Below, in pieces: positions 26,169 through 34,146 of a stretch of 60,564 bases of DNA. The notes beneath the pieces are model-generated. The model had not been told where the DNA came from, did not search any database, and saw nothing but the letters and a program-made list of their open reading frames with translations. This stretch comes from Clostridiales bacterium. GTDB lineage: Bacteria > Bacillota > Clostridia > Christensenellales > Borkfalkiaceae. Positions within the stretch are counted from its first letter, which is position 1; every line of letters begins with the position of its first letter. Made by a program: the position numbers and the translations under genes. The stretch lies in NCBI GenBank assembly GCA_015069485.1, contig SVIM01000007.1:1-60564 (forward strand), in the 5' to 3' direction.

Positions 26169-29100
26169 ATGATTTATAGAATTTTCGTAGAAAAAAAAGA
26201 AGATTTACAGGCTAAAAAGGTTATCGAAGACGCTAAAAACCTTTTAAAAATCAAAGTAGAAGACGTTCGTACCTTTATTCGTTACGACGTTGAAAATATT
26301 TCTAAAGAAGAATTCGACGCGGCAGTTCCCTGCGTGTTTTCCGAACCTCCCGTAGATAAGGTTTATCTTGAAGAGGTACAATTTGAAAAAAGCTACAAGG
26401 TTTTTGCCGTAGCCTATCTCACCGGTCAGTACGATCAGCGTGCCGATAGCGCCGCGCAATGCGTTCAGCTCTTAACTCAAAAGGAGCGCCCCTTAATTAA
26501 GTGCGCAAAGATTTACGCAGTAAAGGGCGTAAGCGGAAGCGAGCTTGAAAAAATTAAAAAGCATTTAATCAACCCCGTTGAATCGGAAGAGGTTTCTTTA
26601 GAAAAGCCTCAATCCTTATCGTTAACCGCCCAAGACGCGGAAGATGTAAAAGAAGTTTACGGCTTTATCGATATGACTGATGCGGAGGTTGCAAGCTACC
26701 ACAAGTCTATGGGCTTTGCAATGTCCGTTGCCGACCTTATTTTCGTAAGAGATTATTTTAGGTCGGAAAACAGAAATCCTACCGAAACGGAAGTAAAGGT
26801 TATCGATACTTACTGGTCTGACCATTGCCGTCATACTACCTTTGCGACGGAAATACAAGATATAAAAATCAACAGCGATAACGAGCATATTCAAAAGGCG
26901 TTAAATTTATATAACGACCTGTTTGCGGAAATGTACGCAGGCAGAAGCGATAAATATCCTTGCCTTATGGATATCGCAACCATCGCTCCCAAAAAGCTTA
27001 AAAAAGAAGGGCTTTTAAACAATTTAGACTTGTCTGACGAAATCAACGCATGCTCTATAAAGGTTGACGTTGAAATTGACGGAAAGCCCGAAAATTATAC
27101 CGTAATGTTTAAAAACGAAACGCATAACCATCCCACCGAAATCGAACCCTTCGGCGGTGCGGCAACCTGCCTTGGCGGCGCAATTCGCGACCCGTTGTCC
27201 GGTAGAACCTACGTATTGCAATCAATGCGCGTAACTGGTTGTGCAGACCCTACCGAGCCTATTGAAAAAACCTTAAAGGGCAAGCTTCCTCAGCGCGTCA
27301 TCACAAAAACGGCGGCGGCAGGCTTCTCTTCCTACGGTAACCAAATAGGCCTTGCAACAGGTCAGGTAGAAGAGCTTTATCACCCCGGCTATAAGGCAAA
27401 AAGGTTAGAAACGGGCTTCGTAGTTGCAGGCGCAAAATCCGATATGATTTACCGTGAAAAACCCCAAAAGGGCGACGTTATAATCCTTTTAGGCGGAGAA
27501 ACGGGCAGAGACGGATGCGGCGGTGCAACGGGTTCTTCTAAGGCTCACGACGAAAAGTCAGTTCAAACCTGCGGTGCAGAAGTACAAAAGGGCAACGCTT
27601 TAACCGAAAGAAAGCTTCAACGCTTATTCTTAAATAAAAAAGCAACCACCAAAATTAAAAAATGTAACGACTTTGGCGCAGGCGGTGTTTCCGTTGCAAT
27701 CGGTGAGCTTTCCGACGGACTTATTATCGACCTCGATAAAGTTCCTAAAAAGTACCAAGGGCTTTCCGGCACGGAGCTTGCAATTTCTGAATCGCAAGAA
27801 AGAATGGCGGTAGTAGTGGATAAAAAGGATGTAGAATCCTTTATTAAGCTTGCCGCAGAAGAAAACTTAACCGCAACCCCCGTGGCAACCGTTACCGACG
27901 ATAGAAGGATGAAGATGTATCACCGCGGTAAAGCTATCGTAGATATCTCCCGTGATTTCCTCGATACCAACGGTGTAAAACAGATAACAAAGGCAGAAAT
28001 TGAAGAAGAGGTTACCCCTTTCTTCAATGCTAATAAGGTAAACGATTTTTCTTCTGCCCTTCTCGAAACCTTATCTCAACTCAACGTTTGCTCCAAAAAG
28101 GGCCTCTCCGAAAACTTCGACTCTACCATTGGCGCAAAGTCAATTTATATGCCTTTCGGCGGTAAAAATCAGCTCACTCCCGTAACGGCAATGGCTGCAA
28201 AAATTACGGGCGGAGAAACTGACGACTGCACCGTTTCCGCATACGGATACAACCCCGATTTAATGTCCTCGTCACCCTTCACGGGCGCAATTTATTCCAT
28301 CGTTTGCTCGGTTGCAAAGGTCGTTGCCGCAGGCGCAAAATATAGCGACGTAAGGCTTACCTTGCAAGAATTCTTTATGCGTCTTCGTGATGATGCAAAG
28401 CGTTGGGGCGTACCTCTTTCAGCGTTATTGGGTGCCTTATATGCCCAAATTAACTTAGGTTTAGGCGCAATCGGCGGCAAGGATTCAATGAGTGGCTCGT
28501 TTGAAGATATCGACGTTCCCCCCACCTTAATTTCCTTTGCTCTCGCTCCTTCTAAGGCTTCAAAATTAATCGTAAACGTAGTTGAAAAAGAAGGACAAAA
28601 GCTCTTCCTTGTTCCTATGAAAAAGGATAAAAATCAAATCCCCGATTTCAATTACTTAAAGGCTTTATACACGGCAATCAACTATAATATTGCAAGTGGC
28701 AACGTAAAATTTGCTACCGTCGTTGAAAAGGGTGGCGTAGCGGCTGCCGTTGCAAAGAGCTGCTTTGGTAACGGCTTCGGCTTTAAGTTCCAAGGCAAAG
28801 CGCAAAGCTTGTTTACCGAAAGCTACGGCGATATTATCGTTTCCTTTGAAGACGAAAGCAAATTTGCTGAAGCGTTCGACTGTATTTATCTCGGTGAAAG
28901 CCAAAAGGGCGCGTTTGAATGCGACGGCGTTAGCGTAGATTATAATAACGCAGAAAAAGCTTATACTTCCAAGCTTGAAGGCGTGTTCCCCACGACTGCT
29001 CCCGCAGAAGGCGAAATTCCCGATTGCGACTGCTTCGCTCCCACCAAAAAAGGTATATTCTCTATTAAAACTGCAAAACCCAGAGTTTTCATACCTGCCT

Positions 29101-29873
29101 TCCCCGGAACTAACTGTGAGCTTGATACCGCCCGCAAATTCCGTTTAGCAGGCGCTGAACCTGAAGTTTTAGTAATTAAAAACCGTAACCCTCAAGACAT
29201 TGAAGAAAGCATTAAAGCAATAATCAAGGCAATTTCTCGCGCAAATATCATAGCGTTCCCCGGTGGCTTCTCTGGTGGTGACGAACCTGACGGCTCGGGT
29301 AAGTTTATAGCAACCACCTTTAAAAACCCCGCAATTGCAGAAAAGGTTATGGAGCTTTTGCACAAGCGTGACGGTTTAGCGTTGGGTATCTGTAACGGCT
29401 TCCAAGCGCTCATCAAACTTGGTCTCGTTCCCTACGGCAAGGTTAGTCCTTTAACCGAAAATTCACCTACGCTTACCTATAACAACATATCTCGCCACGT
29501 TTCCACAATGGTAAATATTAGGGTAGCGTCCACAATAAGCCCTTGGCTTTCCGCTTGCAAGGTCGGCGAAGTTTACGCCGTTCCCGTATCACACGGTGAA
29601 GGTAAAATCGTCGCTCCCGAAAACGAGCTTGAAATTATGAAGGCAAACGGTCAAATTGCAACGCAGTACGTTGACTTAAACGGTATTCCCACAATGCAAA
29701 GCCCCTATAACCCCAACGGAAGTACTTGGGCAATAGAAGGTATTACCTCTTCCGACGGTAGAGTATTCGGTAAGATGGGCCACAGTGAGCGTATCGGCGA
29801 AAATTTATATAAAAACTACACCGGCAACTTTGATATGAAAATTTTTGAAAGCGGTGTAAAATACTTCAAGTAA
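26169..29873 (+). CDS. purL: PurL, single-chain FGAM synthase with fused glutaminase
   Basis: 1234-residue phosphoribosylformylglycinamidine synthase. It combines the PurS-like N-terminus, the two PurL halves (SDHCRHTTF near residue 215; KNETHNHPTEIEPFGG near 318; a second AIRS-like half) and, from about residue 970, a PurQ-type class I glutamine amidotransferase with nucleophile Cys1075 in GICNGFQ and the His in VSHGEG. Many Bacillota use separate PurS, PurQ and PurL; the fused clostridial form explains why purS and purQ are absent here. Ribosome site AGGAGA. Last gene of the cluster; a strong terminator follows. Confidence 0.95.
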   Translation: MIYRIFVEKKEDLQAKKVIEDAKNLLKIKVEDVRTFIRYDVENISKEEFDAAVPCVFSEPPVDKVYLEEVQFEKSYKVFAVAYLTGQYDQRADSAAQCVQLLTQKERPLIKCAKIYAVKGVSGSELEKIKKHLINPVESEEVSLEKPQSLSLTAQDAEDVKEVYGFIDMTDAEVASYHKSMGFAMSVADLIFVRDYFRSENRNPTETEVKVIDTYWSDHCRHTTFATEIQDIKINSDNEHIQKALNLYNDLFAEMYAGRSDKYPCLMDIATIAPKKLKKEGLLNNLDLSDEINACSIKVDVEIDGKPENYTVMFKNETHNHPTEIEPFGGAATCLGGAIRDPLSGRTYVLQSMRVTGCADPTEPIEKTLKGKLPQRVITKTAAAGFSSYGNQIGLATGQVEELYHPGYKAKRLETGFVVAGAKSDMIYREKPQKGDVIILLGGETGRDGCGGATGSSKAHDEKSVQTCGAEVQKGNALTERKLQRLFLNKKATTKIKKCNDFGAGGVSVAIGELSDGLIIDLDKVPKKYQGLSGTELAISESQERMAVVVDKKDVESFIKLAAEENLTATPVATVTDDRRMKMYHRGKAIVDISRDFLDTNGVKQITKAEIEEEVTPFFNANKVNDFSSALLETLSQLNVCSKKGLSENFDSTIGAKSIYMPFGGKNQLTPVTAMAAKITGGETDDCTVSAYGYNPDLMSSSPFTGAIYSIVCSVAKVVAAGAKYSDVRLTLQEFFMRLRDDAKRWGVPLSALLGALYAQINLGLGAIGGKDSMSGSFEDIDVPPTLISFALAPSKASKLIVNVVEKEGQKLFLVPMKKDKNQIPDFNYLKALYTAINYNIASGNVKFATVVEKGGVAAAVAKSCFGNGFGFKFQGKAQSLFTESYGDIIVSFEDESKFAEAFDCIYLGESQKGAFECDGVSVDYNNAEKAYTSKLEGVFPTTAPAEGEIPDCDCFAPTKKGIFSIKTAKPRVFIPAFPGTNCELDTARKFRLAGAEPEVLVIKNRNPQDIEESIKAIIKAISRANIIAFPGGFSGGDEPDGSGKFIATTFKNPAIAEKVMELLHKRDGLALGICNGFQALIKLGLVPYGKVSPLTENSPTLTYNNISRHVSTMVNIRVASTISPWLSACKVGEVYAVPVSHGEGKIVAPENELEIMKANGQIATQYVDLNGIPTMQSPYNPNGSTWAIEGITSSDGRVFGKMGHSERIGENLYKNYTGNFDMKIFESGVKYFK

Positions 29874-29894
29874 AAACTACAAGTTTTTATATGG

Positions 29895-29935
29895 GCCCGC
29901 GGTTGCAAAAAGCAACCGCGGGCTTACTTTATTTT
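29895..29935 (+). terminator. Terminator of the purine cluster
   Basis: Perfect 12-bp stem GCCCGCGGTTGC/GCAACCGCGGGC (29895-29923) followed by TTACTTTATTTT. Confidence 0.85.
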
Positions 29936-30120
29936 CTTGCTTTCCCAACTTATCTTGTCCTCCTCAAGGAGCAAAGCACCGAAGGATCTATCTAAAGTCA
30001 ACCTCGTTGCAAATTTCACGCAACGCTCCGCGTTGTATTTCACTCCGTAGCGAACGCCGTAGGCGACGCGCAGGATCTAAAAACAACGCCCTCCTTTCGC
30101 CCATCGGGGTATTAATATTA
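29936..30120. repeat. GC-richer non-coding block, interspersed-repeat-like
   Basis: Between the purL terminator and the nrdR promoter there is a block with no convincing frame and a composition unlike its AT-rich surroundings. It contains AGGATCTA twice (near 29982 and 30072), with the context CGAAGGATCTATC resembling intergenic repeats I have seen in gut bacterial genomes. No protein or RNA family recognised. Confidence 0.45.
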
Positions 30121-30153
30121 ATTTTTTATCTACGATAAAGTTTTTAAAAATTC

Positions 30154-30182
30154 TTTACAAGCACAAGTTATTGTGTTATAAT
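30154..30182 (+). promoter_or_regulatory. nrdR promoter
   Basis: TTTACA (30154-30159), 17-base spacer, TATAAT (30177-30182); AAGGGG ribosome site follows. Confidence 0.7.
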
Positions 30183-30211
30183 AATATAAATCTACCAAGG
30201 GGTGTGTTTTT

Positions 30212-30670
30212 ATGAAATGTATGTTCTGTGGCTGTGAAGACAGTAAGGTTATCGATAGCCGTTCCGCCGACGAAGGAAAAACTATAAGAAGGCGCCGTGA
30301 GTGCGTAAGCTGTGGCAAGCGCTTTACCACTTACGAAACTATCGAAGAAACCCCCGTTTTAGTCGTAAAAGCAAGCGGTAACAGGCAAGCTTACGACGCG
30401 TTAAAAGTTAAAAACGGTATAATTAAGGCTTGCGAAAAACGCCCCGTTTCTATGAGTAAAATCGACGAGTTGGTCGATTCTATAACAAAGCAAATTTACA
30501 ATTCTATGGAACAGGAAGTTTCTACAAAGGTAATCGGGGAAATGGTTATGGACGGACTTAAAAAGCTCGACGAAGTGGCCTACGTCCGTTACGCAAGCGT
30601 TTATCGCTCGTTTACCGATATTCAAACCTTTATGAAGGAGCTTCAAACATTAATGGAAACTAAAAAATAA
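30212..30670 (+). CDS. nrdR: NrdR, repressor of ribonucleotide reductase genes
   Basis: 152-residue NrdR. The N-terminal zinc ribbon uses Cys3, Cys6, Cys31 and Cys34, followed by the basic strand RRRRE. The ATP-cone (about 49-140), with VVKASGNRQAYD, senses dATP/ATP. It represses nrd operons when dATP is plentiful. Length matches the family (150-155). It stands alone with its own promoter; no nrd genes are in the window. Confidence 0.95.
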   Translation: MKCMFCGCEDSKVIDSRSADEGKTIRRRRECVSCGKRFTTYETIEETPVLVVKASGNRQAYDALKVKNGIIKACEKRPVSMSKIDELVDSITKQIYNSMEQEVSTKVIGEMVMDGLKKLDEVAYVRYASVYRSFTDIQTFMKELQTLMETKK

Positions 30671-30681
30671 TAATAAAAAAA

Positions 30682-30869
30682 CTTTATATTTGCTTCGCAA
30701 TACTTCGTCAAACTCTGCTTTTGCTTCGGTCATTTACGCAAAGTAAACTCCCTTGCAAAATGCTCGTTTTCCTGGTCTTGCTCGCAACTCTAAAGTTTTA
30801 CAAGCTTTATATTTGCTTCGCAATACTTCGTCAAACTCTGCCTTTGCTTCGTTCGTTTACGCAAGTAAA
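30682..30869. repeat. Imperfect direct repeat, two 65-bp copies, 123-bp period
   Basis: Copies at 30682-30747 and 30805-30869 begin CTTTATATTTGCTTCGCAA and end ACGCA(A)AGTAAA; they differ at a handful of positions. The whole 297-base gap between nrdR and ispG (30671-30967) is otherwise non-coding. Confidence 0.85.
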
Positions 30870-30930
30870 TTTCTTCGGTTTTGCGTGCATTTTTAAATCT
30901 TTTAACTAGTTTTTTTAATTAAAATAATTC

Positions 30931-30954
30931 AGACAGTGGAGCTTTTCACTGTCT
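30931..30954 (+). other. Hairpin directly upstream of ispG
   Basis: Perfect 8-bp stem AGACAGTG/CACTGTCT with loop GAGCTTTT, ending 13 bases before the ispG ATG. It is followed by AAAATTTT rather than a T-run. The only GGAG near ispG lies at the stem-loop junction, so it may be a translational control structure. Confidence 0.55.
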
Positions 30955-30967
30955 AAAATTTTGCAAT

Positions 30968-32023
30968 ATGAATACTTATAAAACAAAAAAAATAGCCGTA
31001 GGAAGCGTAATTTTAGGTGGTGGCGAAAGCGTTAAAATTCAGTCTATGTGCACCACTAAAACTTCAAATATCGAACGGACGGTAAATCAAATAACCGCGC
31101 TTCAAAAAGCAGGGTGCGAAATTATACGCGTTTCCGTTTTGGATAAAGAAGACGCTTTGGCTATTAAAAAAATTAAAAACCAAATAAATATTCCTCTCGT
31201 TGCCGATATTCATTTTTCTCACTCCTTAGCAATTTTAGCAATAGAAAACGGTTGCGATAAGGTGCGTATTAACCCTGGCAATATAGGTGGCGAGCAAAAT
31301 TTAAAAGCCGTTGCCGACTGTATCAAAGCGCATAATATTGCAGTAAGGGTAGGGGCGAACACGGGAAGTATCGAAAGGGAATTTTATAATAAATACGGCA
31401 AAACTGAAAACGCCTTGGTCGAAAGCGCACTGCAAAACGTTTCCCTGCTCGAAAAATTCGGCGTTTCAAGCATAGTAATTTCAGTTAAGGCGTCGTCCGT
31501 TCCACTAACGGTATCTTCATGTAGGCTTTTGGCGCAAAAATGTAATTATCCCTTGCATATCGGCGTAACGGAAGCAGGCACCGAGCATATGGCAACGGTA
31601 AAATCGTCCGCTGCCTTGGGCGCGCTTTTATTAGACGGAATCGGCGACACTATGCGCGTTTCTATCACCGACGATCCCGTCAAAGAAATTTTTGTTGCTA
31701 AAAGTATTTTAAGGGCGGTAGGCAAGGATAAAAACTTCGTTAACGTAATTGCTTGTCCCACCTGTGGCAGATGCCTTTGGGATTCTATGTCGCTTGCCAA
31801 AAAGGTTTCCACCTTTGTTGAAGCCGTAAATAAGCCTTTAAAAATAGCCGTTATGGGTTGCGTTGTAAACGGCCCGGGCGAAGCAAAGGATTGCGACTTG
31901 GGAATAGCGGGCGCAGAAGATTACTGCGTAATTTTTAAAGGCGGTCAAATAATAAGGCGCGTTGATGCCGCCGAGGCGGAAAGCCAATTTTTTAAGGAGA
32001 TAGAAAAGCTTATAAATGAGTAA
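30968..32023 (+). CDS. ispG: IspG, HMB-PP synthase (MEP pathway)
   Basis: 351-residue 4Fe-4S enzyme (GcpE) that converts MEcPP into HMB-PP for isoprenoid synthesis. Cluster ligands are visible as Cys263 and Cys266 (CPTC), Cys298 in GCVVNGPGE and Glu305. N-terminal TIM-barrel motifs SMCTTKTSN and VADIHF are present. Length is normal for the two-domain bacterial form. No standard ribosome site lies before the ATG; a hairpin does. The gene overlaps the PolC-like gene by 8 bases, reproducing the ispG-polC order of Clostridia. Confidence 0.94.
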   Translation: MNTYKTKKIAVGSVILGGGESVKIQSMCTTKTSNIERTVNQITALQKAGCEIIRVSVLDKEDALAIKKIKNQINIPLVADIHFSHSLAILAIENGCDKVRINPGNIGGEQNLKAVADCIKAHNIAVRVGANTGSIEREFYNKYGKTENALVESALQNVSLLEKFGVSSIVISVKASSVPLTVSSCRLLAQKCNYPLHIGVTEAGTEHMATVKSSAALGALLLDGIGDTMRVSITDDPVKEIFVAKSILRAVGKDKNFVNVIACPTCGRCLWDSMSLAKKVSTFVEAVNKPLKIAVMGCVVNGPGEAKDCDLGIAGAEDYCVIFKGGQIIRRVDAAEAESQFFKEIEKLINE

Positions 32024-33551
32024 TTTTTTATTAGATTTAAGAGCAATCGGCGGCGGACTTTCTACGGCAATAATTTCTTCCGTCGTTCTATATAAATCCA
32101 AGGGAGAGGTGGAAATTTCTATCGTAACCGATAAGCCCTTTACCTTTCAAGAAGAGCAAAGGGTAAATTTAATTGCAAAAAAGTACGTGCCCGAGCCCTT
32201 GTCGTTTAAGGTGGAAATTAAAAAGCTTACCCCCGACGCCGATATGATAAAGCAAAAAATATCTTCTATTTTATGCGAAAGATACAAGGCGGTTTACGCC
32301 GTTATGCAAGATGAGGATATACAAGTTGCAAAAACGGAAAACGGCTTTGAAATAACCCTTTATTTTATGCGCTCGGTAGGGAACGGGCAAGAAATAATAG
32401 AAGGAGTTTTGCAAAGCTTAAAAAAGTGCTTTTGTTCAAATTTTTACGGCACGGCAAAGCTTTCTAACCGTTCGGCAAAAGAGCTGAAAATTGAACAAGA
32501 GGAGGAAAATATTGAATACGAAATCCCCCTTCGTACCTTCAATATCGAAAACTTCCGCTTTTTAGAAGGCACGGAAACGCCCGTCTCTGCAATTTACCTT
32601 GCCGATTTAAACTTCGTTTCTGAAAAGGTAGTAATTTGCGGAGCAATAGATTTTATTGAAGAGCGTACCTTTAAGCGCAAGGACGGTAAAGAAAAAAGCT
32701 ATTTTTCTTTAATTTTAAACGATAGCACCGCAAGCGTTCGCCTAACCTATTTTACAAGGCTAAAAAGTATCGATAAAATAAGGGAATTAAAGCAGGGCGA
32801 TTTCGTTGTTTGCACGGGCAAAACCGAGCTTTTTAACGGACAAGTTCGCTTTACGGCAAACTTTATTGACTACGGCAATTTGCCTTTAAACTTCGTGCCC
32901 GAAAAGCGCAAATCAAAGCCTGTTCCCAAATACTACACAACGGTAAAGCCCCAACCCTTCGTCGATTTCACGCAGACGGACATCTTTACAAAAAACGAAG
33001 TCCCCGAATGCTTAAAGGGGTTAGATTTCGTCGTGTTCGATTTGGAAACAACGGGTTTAACTTCTTCCCCTTCTGGCGGAAATATGGATAAAATTATAGA
33101 AATTGGCGCTTATAAAATTCACGACGGCGTAATTTTAGAAAGCTTTACAACCTTTATCAACCCGCAAAAAAAGCTTTCGGAGGAGGTTACTAACCTTACC
33201 GGAATTTCCGACGAAATGGTGGCAAACGCCCCCACCTACGAAAAGGTTATGCCCGACTTTGTAAAATTTTGCGAAGGTTGCATTTTAGTAGGTCACAATA
33301 TCGCAGGGTTCGACTTTAAGTTCGTCGACCATTACTCGCAGATTTTAGGGTATAATATCGAGCGCAAGCTTATCGATACGATTCCCTTGTCGCAACAGCT
33401 TTTATATCTTGCAAACTATAAGCTAAACACCGTTGCCGACCATTTCGGTATCACCTTTAATCATCACAGGGCGATAGACGACGCTTTAGTTACCGCAAAA
33501 ATCTTTATCGAGCTAATAAAAATAAAAAAATCTTTACCAAAGCTCGTATAA
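32016..33551 (+). CDS. PolC-like protein with OB and proofreading exonuclease domains only
   Basis: 511 residues that match the front part of the replicative polymerase PolC but stop before the polymerase. Residues about 1-190 resemble the PolC N-terminal (tau-binding) region. About 204-295 are the OB-fold (VVICGAIDFIEER through GQVRFTANFID). A 40-residue linker then leads to a DEDDh exonuclease with Asp342 and Glu344 in FDLETTGL, and His484 with Asp489 in HHRAIDD. The PHP domain, which in PolC surrounds the exonuclease, and the whole polymerase, thumb and beta-binding parts are missing. It occupies the polC position (ispG before, rimP after) and overlaps ispG by 8 bases. No frameshift or polymerase remnant follows; a new promoter begins 4 bases after the stop. 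Likely a stand-alone proofreading or repair factor (inference). Confidence 0.82.
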   Translation: MSNFLLDLRAIGGGLSTAIISSVVLYKSKGEVEISIVTDKPFTFQEEQRVNLIAKKYVPEPLSFKVEIKKLTPDADMIKQKISSILCERYKAVYAVMQDEDIQVAKTENGFEITLYFMRSVGNGQEIIEGVLQSLKKCFCSNFYGTAKLSNRSAKELKIEQEEENIEYEIPLRTFNIENFRFLEGTETPVSAIYLADLNFVSEKVVICGAIDFIEERTFKRKDGKEKSYFSLILNDSTASVRLTYFTRLKSIDKIRELKQGDFVVCTGKTELFNGQVRFTANFIDYGNLPLNFVPEKRKSKPVPKYYTTVKPQPFVDFTQTDIFTKNEVPECLKGLDFVVFDLETTGLTSSPSGGNMDKIIEIGAYKIHDGVILESFTTFINPQKKLSEEVTNLTGISDEMVANAPTYEKVMPDFVKFCEGCILVGHNIAGFDFKFVDHYSQILGYNIERKLIDTIPLSQQLLYLANYKLNTVADHFGITFNHHRAIDDALVTAKIFIELIKIKKSLPKLV

Positions 33552-33554
33552 AAG

Positions 33555-33583
33555 TTGCAAAACTCTTTTTTATATGTTATAAT
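33555..33583 (+). promoter_or_regulatory. Promoter of the rimP-nusA-infB operon
   Basis: TTGCAA (33555-33560), 17-base spacer, TATAAT (33578-33583). Confidence 0.75.
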
Positions 33584-33610
33584 CATTATAAGCTTAATAG
33601 AAAAGTTAAG

Positions 33611-33637
33611 ATTGAGTGCCTTGAACGGGCACTCAAT
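33611..33637 (+). other. Leader hairpin of the rimP-nusA operon
   Basis: Stem ATTGAGTGCC/GGGCACTCAAT around a short loop, between the promoter and the rimP ribosome site (AAGGG at 33647-33650). No T-run follows, so it looks like a leader structure rather than a terminator. Confidence 0.7.
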
Positions 33638-33657
33638 CCTTGTATAAGGGTATTTTT

Positions 33658-34116
33658 ATGCAAATAAAACCTATCGAAGAAATTAAATCGTTTTTAAACA
33701 ATATCGCAGTCCCTATGGGAATAGAAATCGTGGACGTAGAATTTATAAGCAAAACGGCAACGCTTACCGTGTTTATCGAAACGGAAACGGGCGTTGATTT
33801 AGATACTTGCGAAAAATTCCATAACGCTATTATGGAGCCTATCGACGAATTAGATCCTACCTTTGGCGCAGCGTACACCTTAAACGTTTCCAGCCCCGGC
33901 CTTGATAGGCCCTTTAAGGTGGCAAGGGATTTTGAAAGGAATTTAAATAAGGAAGTAGAAATAAAGCTTTACGCCCCCATAAAAGGCAAAAAGCTTTTAG
34001 AAGGTACGCTTATAGCGTTTGACGAAAATTCCGTAACCGTACAAATTAAAAACACTCAAGAAAAAATCAGCAAAAATAAAATAGCAAAAATCAATAAGGC
34101 TATAAAATTCGAATAA
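33658..34116 (+). CDS. rimP: RimP, 30S ribosome maturation factor
   Basis: 152 residues, RimP/YlxS family; N-terminal alpha/beta domain and C-terminal SH3-like barrel. Seen: GIEIVDVEF, the conserved SSPGLDRP near residue 83, and a basic C-terminus. It assists 30S assembly. The ATG at 33658 is chosen over an upstream TTG (33640) because AAGGG lies at proper distance before it and the family starts with this helix. First gene of the operon that continues to nusA. Confidence 0.92.
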   Translation: MQIKPIEEIKSFLNNIAVPMGIEIVDVEFISKTATLTVFIETETGVDLDTCEKFHNAIMEPIDELDPTFGAAYTLNVSSPGLDRPFKVARDFERNLNKEVEIKLYAPIKGKKLLEGTLIAFDENSVTVQIKNTQEKISKNKIAKINKAIKFE

Positions 34117-34146
34117 TTACAATTTAATATATTTAGGAGATTTAAA

